In this document: in pieces, positions 9,879-18,051 of the stretch
Layout of the letters: the number at the start of each line of letters is the position of its first letter
How positions within the stretch are numbered: the stretch's first letter is position 1
Assembly (NCBI RefSeq): GCF_900183975.1
Contig: NZ_LT853882.1
Coordinates: 248,001 to 312,000, forward strand
Reading direction: 5' to 3'
Source: Xanthomonas fragariae
GTDB lineage: Bacteria > Pseudomonadota > Gammaproteobacteria > Xanthomonadales > Xanthomonadaceae
Length of the DNA stretch: 64,000 nt
Made by a program: the position numbers and the translations under genes
Notes under the pieces: model-generated
Databases searched by the model: none
The model's input: only the letters and a program-made list of their open reading frames with translations
What the model was told of the DNA's origin: nothing

Positions 9879-12224
9879 ATGAGCAAGGCGAACGGGCGCA
9901 GGCAGTCGATGTCCAGTGTCCATACGAGTGGTCCGGTGTTGGGGGGGCTGTTGTTGTTTGCCGCTTGGTTCGGCTGGAACAGCTTTGCGCAATGGCGCGA
10001 AGAAGCGGTTGCGCAAAATCTGGAGCAGGCGCGCGACCGCGCCGTGCAGTACATCAGCCAGGCGATGGCCAAACAGGCCAGGCAGCTCGACGCTGTGCTC
10101 AAGCAGCCGCCGGTCATCGCCGCATTGGCCAATGGCGACGCACTGGCTGCCGCCTCGGCCATCCGCGAGCGCTTCAAGGGCGCCGAGGACGTGCAGGTGC
10201 TGCCGGGCCATCTCACCGCCGCTTATGACAATCCCAAGGACTTCGGCTACGCGCGGCTGAGCCTGCTCGAGTCGGCAATGGTCGCCGAACGCGCGCAGGT
10301 ACACGTGGTGCGCGACGCCAAGCAGGTACGTCTCGGTGTGGCGGCAGCGGTACGCCTGGGCGCGCAGCCGGCGGTGGCCTATGCGCGCCTGCCGTTGTTG
10401 CGCCTGACCGGCCCGCTGGATGCGATTGCGGTGCCCGGGAGCGCCTATCTGGCACTGCGCCAGGGCAGCTACAACGTGGCCCAGCAAGGCAATACCGCAT
10501 TGGCTGATGCCGCCGAAACGCTGGCCAAACCATTGGGCACCAGTGGCCTGCGCGTCGCTGCTGCCGTACCGCCAAGCCACAACGGCCCGCTGGAGCTTGG
10601 CGCGCTCGGCTGCGCCATCGTGGCCGCTTTGCTGCTGAGCATCGCCGTCTTGCTGGTGCTGGTCAGCCGTGGCCGTGTTGCCCTGCCGCGCCGCCGCGTT
10701 GCCGGCGACTCGACTGCCGACGAGCCCACATTCAGTCAAAGCCTGCAGTACGATGCCAGCATCGCCAGCGAGGCGCGCGCGCTGGACGAGGAGCGCGCAC
10801 TGCCTGCAGCACCGGGGCCGGTGCCGGCCGTGCAGATCGCCATCGAGATGTTTCGCGCCTACGACATCCGCGGCGTGGTCGGCAGAGACCTCAATGCTGG
10901 CATTGCTGCGTTGATCGGCCAATCCATCGGCAGCGTGATGCAGGCGCAGGGCTTGCGCGATGTGGTGGTCGGTCGCGACGGGCGTCTATCGGGTGCGGAG
11001 CTTGCCAATGGGTTGATCGAAGGCCTGCGCCGCGCCGGCTGCAAGGTGATCGACATCGGTCTGGCGCCCACCCCGGTGGTGTATTTCGGCGCCTACGAAT
11101 TGCGCGCCGGCAGCTGCGTGGCGGTCACCGGCAGCCACAATCCGCCGGACTACAACGGCTTCAAGATCGTGATCGGCGGCGAGACCTTGTCGGGTACAGC
11201 AATTGCCGAGCTGCACCAGCGCATCAACCAAGGCCGCCTGCACACCGCCGCCACGCTTGGCGAGTTGGAACAGCGCGACATCAGCGATGCCTACATCCAG
11301 CGCATTGTTAGCGACGTATCGCTGGACCGCCCGATCAAGGTCGTGGTGGATGCCGGCAATGGCGCGGGCGGCGATATCGCGCCGCGTCTGCTGGAAGCGA
11401 TCGGTGCCGAGGTCGTCCCACTGTACTGCGAGATCGACGGCACGTTCCCCAACCACCACCCCGACCCAAGCGAGCCGCACAACCTCGACGATCTGGTGAA
11501 GATGGTGAAGCGGTTCGATGCCGACATCGGCGTGGCCTTCGATGGCGATGCCGACCGTCTGGGCGTGGTCACCAAGGAAGGTTCCATCGTGTTTCCGGAC
11601 CGCCTGCTGATGTTGTTCGCTGCCGATGTGCTGCAACGCAATCCCGGCGCGCTGGTGATCTACGACGTGAAGTGCACCGGCAAATTGTACGACTACGTGC
11701 TGCGCAACGGCGGCAGCCCGTTGATGTGGAAGACCGGGCATTCGTTGATCAAATCCAAGATGCGCGAGACCGATGCCGAACTGGCGGGCGAGATGAGCGG
11801 GCACTTCTTCTTCAAGGAACGCTGGTACGGCTTCGACGACGGTATTTACGCGGCCGCACGTTTGTTGGAAATCCTGGCGCAGTGCGAGCAAACCCCCTCC
11901 GAGGTACTTGACGCATTGCCAGAAAGTGTGTATACGCCGGAGATCAAGGTGCCGGTGGACGGCGACGCGCACGCGCTGGTGGCGCGCTTTGTCGAGCGGA
12001 CACAGGCCGGCGAAGGATCATCGTTCGAGTCGGCGCGCTTGTCGATGATTGACGGGTTGCGCGCGGATTTCGCCGACGGTTGGGGCCTGGTACGCGCGTC
12101 CAACACCACGCCGATTCTGGTGCTGCGTTTCGAAGCCGACACCGAGGCTGCATTGCAGCGGATTCGCGCGTTGTTCCGCAGCCAATTGCAGGCATTGTTG
12201 CCGAAGCATCCGCTGACGTTTTGA
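9879..12224 (+). CDS. algC: Phosphomannomutase/phosphoglucomutase with membrane-anchored N-terminal sensor-like region
   Basis: 781 residues, much longer than the roughly 460 of a plain mutase. Residues 1-16 are basic; a membrane helix at about 17-33 is followed by about 200 periplasmic-looking residues rich in helices (EEAVAQNLEQARDRAVQYIS onwards), a second helix at about 240-263, and a charged linker. The mutase starts at about residue 324 (MFRAYDIRG), with the phosphoserine loop TGSHNPP (Ser419), the metal loop FDGDADRLG and the sugar loop GEMSGHFFF. Converts mannose-6-P and mannose-1-P, and glucose-6-P and glucose-1-P, for exopolysaccharide and LPS precursors. The role of the N-terminal part (tether or ligand sensor) is inferred. 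Last gene of the coaBC-dut-algC operon. Confidence 0.9.
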   Translation: MSKANGRRQSMSSVHTSGPVLGGLLLFAAWFGWNSFAQWREEAVAQNLEQARDRAVQYISQAMAKQARQLDAVLKQPPVIAALANGDALAAASAIRERFKGAEDVQVLPGHLTAAYDNPKDFGYARLSLLESAMVAERAQVHVVRDAKQVRLGVAAAVRLGAQPAVAYARLPLLRLTGPLDAIAVPGSAYLALRQGSYNVAQQGNTALADAAETLAKPLGTSGLRVAAAVPPSHNGPLELGALGCAIVAALLLSIAVLLVLVSRGRVALPRRRVAGDSTADEPTFSQSLQYDASIASEARALDEERALPAAPGPVPAVQIAIEMFRAYDIRGVVGRDLNAGIAALIGQSIGSVMQAQGLRDVVVGRDGRLSGAELANGLIEGLRRAGCKVIDIGLAPTPVVYFGAYELRAGSCVAVTGSHNPPDYNGFKIVIGGETLSGTAIAELHQRINQGRLHTAATLGELEQRDISDAYIQRIVSDVSLDRPIKVVVDAGNGAGGDIAPRLLEAIGAEVVPLYCEIDGTFPNHHPDPSEPHNLDDLVKMVKRFDADIGVAFDGDADRLGVVTKEGSIVFPDRLLMLFAADVLQRNPGALVIYDVKCTGKLYDYVLRNGGSPLMWKTGHSLIKSKMRETDAELAGEMSGHFFFKERWYGFDDGIYAAARLLEILAQCEQTPSEVLDALPESVYTPEIKVPVDGDAHALVARFVERTQAGEGSSFESARLSMIDGLRADFADGWGLVRASNTTPILVLRFEADTEAALQRIRALFRSQLQALLPKHPLTF

Positions 12225-12326
12225 TTGCCGGATGGCGGATGACTGCGCTGCCTGGAGCGAGGCAGAACAGGCTGGGTGCAGTTGCCGATCCGGCGCTGTT
12301 CGAGCCTGCTGGGATGACGATGACCA

Positions 12327-12860
12327 TCAGCTGCCGCCCAGACCTGCCATACATGACCGATCACCTGGCGCAGGTATCGCGGCCGCAGCTCCACCGTCAT
12401 CGTGCAGCAACCAGACCGCGTCCCAATACGGATAGGCGCCGATCTGATCGGCCAATCCTGCACGCAATGGCAGTGCGACCAGCGAGCGCGCGAACTGCCT
12501 GTGATCGGCATGCAGCGCAAGCGCTGTTGCCTCCATCGCCGGCTGCCACACCGTTCCGCCACGTCCGCGTGCGCGATTGACCGCATCGCTAGCGGTCTGT
12601 CGTGCCGCCATCGCCATCTGCAGCAGCGCAGCCCTACCCGGCGCCTGCAGCAAGGCGCACCAACTGTCCGGCAACAACACCCAACACAGCAACTGAGCAC
12701 CGCGCCAATGACTGGCCGCCGCCAGGCTGGATGCTGCCGCCCGCGCGCAACGCCAGTCTGCAAAAAGCGGTACCTGCTGATGCGTGTGCAGACGCAGATA
12801 CCAGTGCGCTGCGATGGGCGCCGGCATGGACAAGGGACGATGGGGCAATGCGCTGGACAT
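12327..12860 (-). CDS. REP-associated tyrosine transposase-like (RAYT) protein lacking catalytic residues
   Basis: 177 residues from the ATG at 12860; upstream starts to 12905 exist. The frame of a RAYT/Y1 transposase is recognisable: an AHWYLRLHTHQQVPLFAD N-terminal strand, the LLCWVLLPDSWCALLQ strand, and the C-terminal WQPAMEATAL, PLRAGLADQIGAYPYWDAVWL. Where active members have MPDHxH (HUH), this protein has PDSWC (Ser66 and Cys68 replace both His); where the nucleophilic Tyr of ARYVVxNPLRAG is expected it has Ser126. Both catalytic elements are thus gone while the fold and reading frame are preserved, suggesting a domesticated DNA-binding protein or a decaying gene. No flanking REP pairs are evident. 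Confidence 0.65.
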   Translation of the reverse strand: MSSALPHRPLSMPAPIAAHWYLRLHTHQQVPLFADWRCARAAASSLAAASHWRGAQLLCWVLLPDSWCALLQAPGRAALLQMAMAARQTASDAVNRARGRGGTVWQPAMEATALALHADHRQFARSLVALPLRAGLADQIGAYPYWDAVWLLHDDGGAAAAIPAPGDRSCMAGLGGS

Positions 12861-13059
12861 GGCCCCATCGTGCCGATGGCCAGGCAATTGCGGCATCGGC
12901 CACACGCGCTACATCAGGTCGGTCACCATCGCGTCACGATGTACGAAGAAACGTTTCGAATGTCAGACATCGAGCAGTCCGCCTGGTCCATCGCAGAGCG
13001 GAGCTAATGCATCGTGATGCATCAGCGTCACTCACACAGCCAGCCTCACGCCAAAGGCG

Positions 13060-13099
13060 GGAGAATTGGAACCCCGAACACGCCAATCCCCAATCCCCG
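13060..13099. repeat. GGGAATN/GGGGATTG-type heptameric tract
   Basis: Short, degenerate repeats (GGGAGAATTGG, then CCAATCCCCAATCCCCG) just downstream of the LAB_N gene stop. Equivalent tracts recur elsewhere in this window (19404-19512, 34912-34932, 46386-46498, 46951-46979). Confidence 0.5.
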
Positions 13100-13100
13100 C

Positions 13101-13442
13101 TCAATGCATCGCCCGATCCCGCATCCAACCGCGATGCTTCACATCCAGATACAGGCTGTAAAACGCGGTAAACGCCGGGAACAGGTTCTGCAGCACACCC
13201 ACCGAATCCTGCTTTGCCGAGAACACGAAGTAGCTCAGCGTCATCAGACTGCCGACCACGCTCATGTACCAAAACATGCGCGGGATCACCGGTTTGCCGG
13301 CGCGCTTGGAGGCGACGAACTGCACCAGCCAGCGGCCGCCGAACATCAGCGCGCCCGCATAGCCGATCAGCTTCCATCCGGTGACGTGCAGCCCTGTCCA
13401 GAACAGCCAAGTCAGCGGTTGATCTAGCCAATGCAGTTCCAT
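13101..13442 (-). CDS. LAB_N domain membrane protein (lipid A biosynthesis N-terminal-like)
   Basis: 113 residues from the ATG at 13442, which overlaps the glycosyltransferase stop (TGATG). Three hydrophobic segments (LTWLFWTGLHVTGWKLIGYA, then FWYMSVVGSLMTLSYFVFSA, then LQNLFPAFTAFYSLYLDV) match the small LAB_N family named after the N-terminus of some lipid-A-disaccharide synthases. The conserved WKLIGYAGALMFGGRWLVQF and SKRAGKPVIPRMFWYMS motifs are present. Members typically sit next to a GT2 glycosyltransferase, as here, and are thought to assist lipid-linked sugar transfer or flipping. Precise role inferred. Confidence 0.8.
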   Translation of the reverse strand: MELHWLDQPLTWLFWTGLHVTGWKLIGYAGALMFGGRWLVQFVASKRAGKPVIPRMFWYMSVVGSLMTLSYFVFSAKQDSVGVLQNLFPAFTAFYSLYLDVKHRGWMRDRAMH

Positions 13443-14164
13443 CAGCGTTCCTGCACGATGGTGCGCTTGCTGCGGGTGATCAACCACGCCACGCCGCGCA
13501 GGTCGCGGATGCCGACCAGGGCGCGATTGAGGTTGTTGTATTTGGACACGCCGGCGGTGCGGTGGCGGTGGTTCACCGGCACGCTCACGGTGCGCCAACC
13601 GGCGCGCTGCATCAGCGCGGGGAGGTAGCGGTGCATATGGTCGAAGTAGGGCAGGTCCAAAAACGCCTCGCGCTCGAACAGCTTGATGCCGCAGCCGGTG
13701 TCGGGGGTGTTGTCGTGCAGCATGCGCGAGCGGATGGCGTTGGCCCACTTGCTGGCCCAGCGCTTGGAGCCCGAGTCCTGGCGGTTGACCCGCCAGCCGG
13801 CGAACAGCTTGACCTGCGCATCGGCGCTGGCACGCGCGGTCAGCAGCGTGGGGATATCGGCTGGATCGTTCTGGCCGTCGCCATCGAGCGTGGTGATCCA
13901 GCTTGCGCGCGCGGCCTTGACCCCGCTGCGCACCGCCGTACTCTGCCCACTCTGGGTCACGTGATGTAGCACGCGCAGTTCCGGCGTGATGGTTTTCAGG
14001 CCTTGCAGCACCTTTAGCGTGTCGTCGCGCGAATGGTCGTCGACATAGACGATTTCAAAGGCCATCAACCCGCGCAATGTGGTAACGATTTCGCCGACCA
14101 GCGCAGCGACGTTGTCGCGCTCATTGAACACCGGGACGACGACGGAAAGCTGAGGTTGGCTCAT
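13442..14164 (-). CDS. Family 2 glycosyltransferase (dolichol-phosphate mannosyltransferase/ArnC-like)
   Basis: 240 residues from the ATG at 14164 (MSQPQLSVVVPVFNERDNV); the longer frame upstream to 14323 has no family support. The GT2 nucleotide-sugar site is clear: VVVPVFNE, IVYVDDHSRDDT, TLDGDGQNDP (the DxD equivalent) and DTGCGIKLFERE. Without C-terminal membrane helices it resembles soluble or peripheral polyprenyl-phosphate sugar transferases, which load a sugar on undecaprenyl phosphate at the inner membrane. Translationally coupled to the LAB_N gene, and in the same direction as the upstream epimerase, so a lipid A or surface-glycan modification role is likely. Confidence 0.85.
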   Translation of the reverse strand: MSQPQLSVVVPVFNERDNVAALVGEIVTTLRGLMAFEIVYVDDHSRDDTLKVLQGLKTITPELRVLHHVTQSGQSTAVRSGVKAARASWITTLDGDGQNDPADIPTLLTARASADAQVKLFAGWRVNRQDSGSKRWASKWANAIRSRMLHDNTPDTGCGIKLFEREAFLDLPYFDHMHRYLPALMQRAGWRTVSVPVNHRHRTAGVSKYNNLNRALVGIRDLRGVAWLITRSKRTIVQER

Positions 14165-14460
14165 GGATTCGTGGTGGCCGGATGAAGGCTGAGCGAAAAA
14201 GATCGCGCATTGTGCCCTGACTGTCTGAGTCAGGCATGAAGCGAAAGTGCGCTGTGTGCGTTGGAGCGAGTTGAAAGCGGCTTGTAGCATGTAAGAGCGC
14301 GTCAAATTACGCGCCGCGAGCAAGCCAGCCGAGACCTCGCGAGCCGCGGTCGGGCGGGTGCAAACGGTGCGCAGAAAACCTCAATGATCAAGCACCACCT
14401 GCTAATGCCAGACAGCGCCGCACGATCGCCTGACGGCTGCGCAGTCGTTTCGATGGTGCG

Positions 14461-15426
14461 TTAAGCGCGGTTGCCGAAATAGTTCCGACACCACGCCACC
14501 ACCTGCGGCAACCCGCGCTCGACTGGGGTGGCCGGGTCGAAACCGAATGCTGCCTGCGCGCGCTGGGTATCGGCCATGGTGCGGATCATGTCGCCCGGCT
14601 GCATCGGCAGGTAGGCCTTCTCGGCAGGGCGGCCTGCGGCCTGCGCGATCACGTCGATGAAATGTTCCAACTCCACCGGGGTGTGGTTGCCCAGGTTGAA
14701 CATGCGGTGCGGCACCGGCTCGCTGCTGGGCGTGTCCAGCGCACCGAGCACACCGGCCACGATGTCGTCGACAAAGGTGAAATCGCGCTGCATCTTGCCG
14801 TGGTTGAACACTTCGATCGGGCGCCCCGCCAGCACCGCGCGGCTGAAGATCAGCGGCGCCATGTCCGGCCGGCCCCATGGGCCATACACGGTGAAGAAGC
14901 GCAGCCCGGTCGCGCACAGGCCGTACAACTGCGCGTATGTATGGCCCATCAGCTCGTTGGCGGCCTTGGTCGCCGCATACAGCGAGCGCGGCTGATCCAC
15001 GCGCTGGTCTTCGGAAAAGGGCGGGGTGGCCGAATCGCCATAGACCGAACTGCTCGACGCATACACCAGATGCTGCACGCCGCGATGCCGGCATAGCTCG
15101 AGCATGTTGACGAAGCCGACCAGGTTGCTGTCGACATAGACGGTCGGATTTTCCAGCGAATACCGTACTCCGGCCTGTGCGGCCAGATGCACCACGCGGG
15201 TGGGCTGGACCTCGCCGAACAACGCCGCTAGGCCGTCGCGATCGGTCAGGTCCAGCGTGCGGATATCGATGTCCGGGCACAACGCCGCGACGCGGTCGCG
15301 TTTGAGCTGCGGGTCGTAGTAGCTGTTGTAGTTGTCCAGACCCACCACCGATTCGCCACGTGCAGCCAGCGCGCGGCAGGTGTAGGCACCAATGAAACCG
15401 GCGGCGCCGGTGACGAGAATGGTCAT
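14461..15426 (-). CDS. UDP-glucuronate 4-epimerase-like NAD-dependent sugar epimerase
   Basis: 321 residues from the ATG at 15426 (MTILVTGAAGFIGAYTCRAL). Extended SDR fold: the NAD motif GAAGFIG at 7-13, DNYNSYYDPQLKRDR, catalytic YAATK (Tyr150, Lys154) preceded by YASSSSVYG, and RFFTVYGPWGRPDMA and FNHGKMQRDFTFVDDI, which are typical of UDP-glucuronate epimerases producing UDP-galacturonate. The in-frame extension beyond 15426 belongs to a decayed neighbouring gene. About 296 bases separate it from the glycosyltransferase start; no gene is seen in that gap. Substrate assignment is from family similarity. Confidence 0.87.
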   Translation of the reverse strand: MTILVTGAAGFIGAYTCRALAARGESVVGLDNYNSYYDPQLKRDRVAALCPDIDIRTLDLTDRDGLAALFGEVQPTRVVHLAAQAGVRYSLENPTVYVDSNLVGFVNMLELCRHRGVQHLVYASSSSVYGDSATPPFSEDQRVDQPRSLYAATKAANELMGHTYAQLYGLCATGLRFFTVYGPWGRPDMAPLIFSRAVLAGRPIEVFNHGKMQRDFTFVDDIVAGVLGALDTPSSEPVPHRMFNLGNHTPVELEHFIDVIAQAAGRPAEKAYLPMQPGDMIRTMADTQRAQAAFGFDPATPVERGLPQVVAWCRNYFGNRA

Positions 15427-15445
15427 TGCAGTAGTCCTGGATATT

Positions 15446-15790
15446 TCAAAAATCAATGGAGCAAGCAAGCGGCGCTTGGGGCAGCCCGAAGCGCTTTTTT
15501 TTGGCAACGTCGAGGCGATTAAGCGCAATGATGTCTCTAATCCCCTTGGCATCGAAGCGATCTGGCACGCGTCGCTGCCGTCCTTCAGCTTCAGCGCCGT
15601 CTCCTCCGGGTAGAGCGGCACCACGCTCATGCACAGGATCGCATCGAGATGCACGGCGTCGGAAATGATGTCATGCAACACGCTCGACATTGGCCTCAGA
15701 TGCTGTTCGATATGCGCGCTGATCTGCTCAATGCAGGCTTTGCCATATGCCGGCTCGCAGTCCTTATTGCTGCGCGCGCGTCATTAGCGT
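15446..15790 (-). pseudogene. Remnant of a suppressor-of-fused-like domain protein
   Basis: Minus-strand fragments in two frames resemble the bacterial suppressor-of-fused (SUFU) domain: CIEQISAHIEQHLRPMSSVL and HDIISDAVHLDAIL near 15590-15745, then after a frame change near 15570 DRFDAKGIRDIIALNRLDVA and KKKRFGL near 15480-15560, which matches the usual C-terminal ending. The 5' half of the domain and a start codon are missing, and a T8 homopolymer lies at 15495-15502. The fragment sits directly upstream of the epimerase gene. Identification rests on memory of the family, so it is moderate. Confidence 0.5.
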
Positions 15791-15871
15791 GCTGCCGCCC
15801 AGGTTGATCTGGTCGTTTGCATTGCTCCTGGGTCGCTCCTGTTGATGGCAGCGCTTGGTCAGGGTACGCGC

Positions 15872-16175
15872 TCACCCCAAGCTGAGCGGTGCTTCGCTGG
15901 CGAGCAGTGCCTTGCGCTCCTTGCTGAACGCCCACCATGGCTGCGGGGCCTCGCCTTCCATGAATCGCACGATCGACAGGAACACGTCGATCACGCAGGG
16001 GTCGCACGCCGGTGCGCAGGCATAACTGTGCGTACATGTCTTAGGCATCGCGACCGCGCAATTGCGCGGCGACGCGGATGCCGATCCGCTGCAAATCCTT
16101 TTCGCAGGCCGGCCCAACGTTCGGCAGGTCGGTCAGATGCAGCAGGTGCTTGCGATCGACCTTGACTGGATTCAT
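15872..16175 (-). pseudogene. Helix-hairpin-helix protein (pathogenicity-locus Cdd1/'mitomycin resistance' type), disrupted
   Basis: The ATG at 16175 starts MNPVKVDRKHLLHLTDLPNV, GPACEKDLQRIGIRVAAQL, the HhH domain of Cdd1-type proteins. TAA at 16041-16043 interrupts it after 44 codons; the frame continues DMYAQLCLRTGVR and then shifts near 15999-16006 to DPCVIDVFLSIVRFMEGEAP and QPWWAFSKERKALL, the characteristic family C-terminus, ending at TGA 15872-15874. Two independent lesions mark a genuine pseudogene. Function in the family is unproven; the HhH fold suggests DNA binding. Confidence 0.75.
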
Positions 16176-16209
16176 TGCCGGGGATGCTCCTGGTGCGTAG
16201 GCAGAGAAC

Positions 16210-17139
16210 TCAACTGCGCTGCATGCGTAGACGTTCGAGCACGCCGTCCAGCGTGTCCAGGTCGGTATAGTGGATCACCAGTTTGCCACTGCTGCCGCGG
16301 CCGTGATTGAACACCACCTTGGTGCCCAGCGACTCGGACAGCTCGGTTTCCAGCGACACGATATCGGCCTGCGGCGCGACGGCGGCCGGCTTGAGTTTGC
16401 GCAACGAGCCGGGCACCTTGCCGGCGGCGAACTGCTGCGCGCGGTGTTCCACTTCACGCACCGACCAGCCTTGATCGGCCGCTTCTTGCGCCAGCTTGCT
16501 GGCCAGTTCCGGCGCCAGGGTGAGCAGCGCACGCGCATGGCCCATTTCCAGACGGCGGGTTTCCAGCAGTACCCGGATCGCCACCGGCAATTCCAGCAGC
16601 CGCAGCAGGTTGGACACCGACGCACGCGAACGGCCCACCGCGCCAGCGGCTTCGGCGTGGGTCAGCGAAAATTCGTCGATCAAGCGCTGCAGCGCCTGCG
16701 CTTCTTCCAGTGGATTGAGGTCTTCGCGCTGGATGTTCTCGATCAGCGCCATCGCGATGACGGTGCGGTCGTCCAGCTCGCGCACCACCACCGGCACCTC
16801 GGTCAGACCTGCCAGCTGCGAGGCGCGCCAGCGGCGTTCGCCTGCCACGATCTCGAACTGCCCCGGCGCCAGCTCGCGCGCCACGATCGGCTGGATCACA
16901 CCCTGCGCCTTGATCGATTCGGCAAGCTCGGCCAGCTTGACCTCGTCCATCTCTCGACGCGGCTGGTACCTGCCCGGCTGCAGCTGGGCCACTGGCAACT
17001 GGCGTAAGCTATCGCCCGGCTGCAACGCATCTTCGCTGGCTGCGCTCGGTGCCGCTGCAGCGGCCGCGCCCTTCGGTCCCAACAGCGCTTCCAGGCCACG
17101 GCCCAGACCGCGCTTCTTTGCGGGGATCGGCTTGCTCAT
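16210..17139 (-). CDS. parB: Chromosome partitioning protein ParB
   Basis: 309 residues from the ATG at 17139, which overlaps the parA stop (TGATG). The basic N-terminus (KKRGLGRGLEALLG) is the ParA-contacting segment of chromosomal ParB. The CTP-binding ParB/Srx domain follows with GERRWRASQLAG and the IENIQREDLNPLEEAQALQR signature, then the HTH (LTHAEAAGAVGRSRASVSNL), linker and C-terminal dimerisation region. Binds parS sites and spreads as a CTP-dependent clamp to segregate the origin. No convincing parS (TGTTTCACGTGAAACA) was seen in the window. Confidence 0.96.
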   Translation of the reverse strand: MSKPIPAKKRGLGRGLEALLGPKGAAAAAAPSAASEDALQPGDSLRQLPVAQLQPGRYQPRREMDEVKLAELAESIKAQGVIQPIVARELAPGQFEIVAGERRWRASQLAGLTEVPVVVRELDDRTVIAMALIENIQREDLNPLEEAQALQRLIDEFSLTHAEAAGAVGRSRASVSNLLRLLELPVAIRVLLETRRLEMGHARALLTLAPELASKLAQEAADQGWSVREVEHRAQQFAAGKVPGSLRKLKPAAVAPQADIVSLETELSESLGTKVVFNHGRGSSGKLVIHYTDLDTLDGVLERLRMQRS

Positions 17140-17936
17140 CAAACGGTCTCCACGGGCCGGACGGCCTTGTTGCAGTCGTTGTGGCGGCGCACGATCTCGC
17201 CGGCCAGCCCCAGGTACGCTACGCCACCACGCGAGGTGCGGTCGTAACCGACGATGCTCTGGCCATGGCTGGGCGCCTCGGCCAGACGCACATTGCGCGG
17301 CACGATGGTGCGGAAAACTTTGTCGCCGAAATGCTCGGTCAGCTCCGCCGATACCGCATTGGCCAGGTTGTTGCGGATGTCGAACATCGTGCGCAGCACG
17401 CCTTCGATTTCCAGCGCCGGATTAAGGTCGGCGCGCAACGCCTCGATCGTTTCCAGCAGCGCGGTCAGCCCTTCCAGTGCGTAGTACTCGCACTGCATCG
17501 GCACGATGATCGAATCGGCCGCGGTCAATGCATTGAGCGTCAGCAGCGACAACGCCGGCGGGCAGTCGATCAGGATGAAGTCGTATTCTTCGCGGATTGG
17601 CGCCAGTGCGCGCTTGAGCCGCTGTTCGCGCCCGCCCTGGTCCATCAGCTGGATCTCAGCGGCAGTCAGGTCGATGTTGCCCGGCAGCAGGTCGAAGCCT
17701 TCCGGCGCGGTCACCCGGATCTGTGCAGCGGTGTTTTCGCCTAACAGCAGATCGCAGGTGGAGGCGGCAACGTCGCGTTTGTCGATGCCGCTGCCCATGG
17801 TGGCGTTGCCCTGCGAGTCCAGATCCACCAGCAACACACGCTTGGGCGCGCGCGCCAGGCCGGCCGCCAGATTGACTGCGGTCGTGGTCTTGCCGACGCC
17901 GCCCTTCTGGTTGGCAATGGCGATGATCCGGGCCAT
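17139..17936 (-). CDS. parA: Chromosome partitioning ATPase ParA (Soj-like)
   Basis: 265 residues from the ATG at 17936 (MARIIAIANQKGGVGKTTTA). Deviant Walker A with signature Lys11 and Lys16, Walker A' (LLVDLDSQGNATMGSG) and Walker B (FILIDCPPALSLLTLNAL) identify a chromosomal ParA/Soj without an N-terminal HTH. ATP-dependent dimers bind nucleoid DNA and move ParB-parS complexes. Directly upstream of and translationally coupled to parB. Confidence 0.97.
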   Translation of the reverse strand: MARIIAIANQKGGVGKTTTAVNLAAGLARAPKRVLLVDLDSQGNATMGSGIDKRDVAASTCDLLLGENTAAQIRVTAPEGFDLLPGNIDLTAAEIQLMDQGGREQRLKRALAPIREEYDFILIDCPPALSLLTLNALTAADSIIVPMQCEYYALEGLTALLETIEALRADLNPALEIEGVLRTMFDIRNNLANAVSAELTEHFGDKVFRTIVPRNVRLAEAPSHGQSIVGYDRTSRGGVAYLGLAGEIVRRHNDCNKAVRPVETV

Positions 17937-18051
17937 GCGGGAGAGCCTCGTGGGCAAGGAGTAAGACAGGCCATTATGCGGGCAGGGCGTCGGATCGGGA
18001 AATGCCGCCCGCAGCAGTGCGCTGCACAGCCGGGAATGACGGCCGAGTCAC

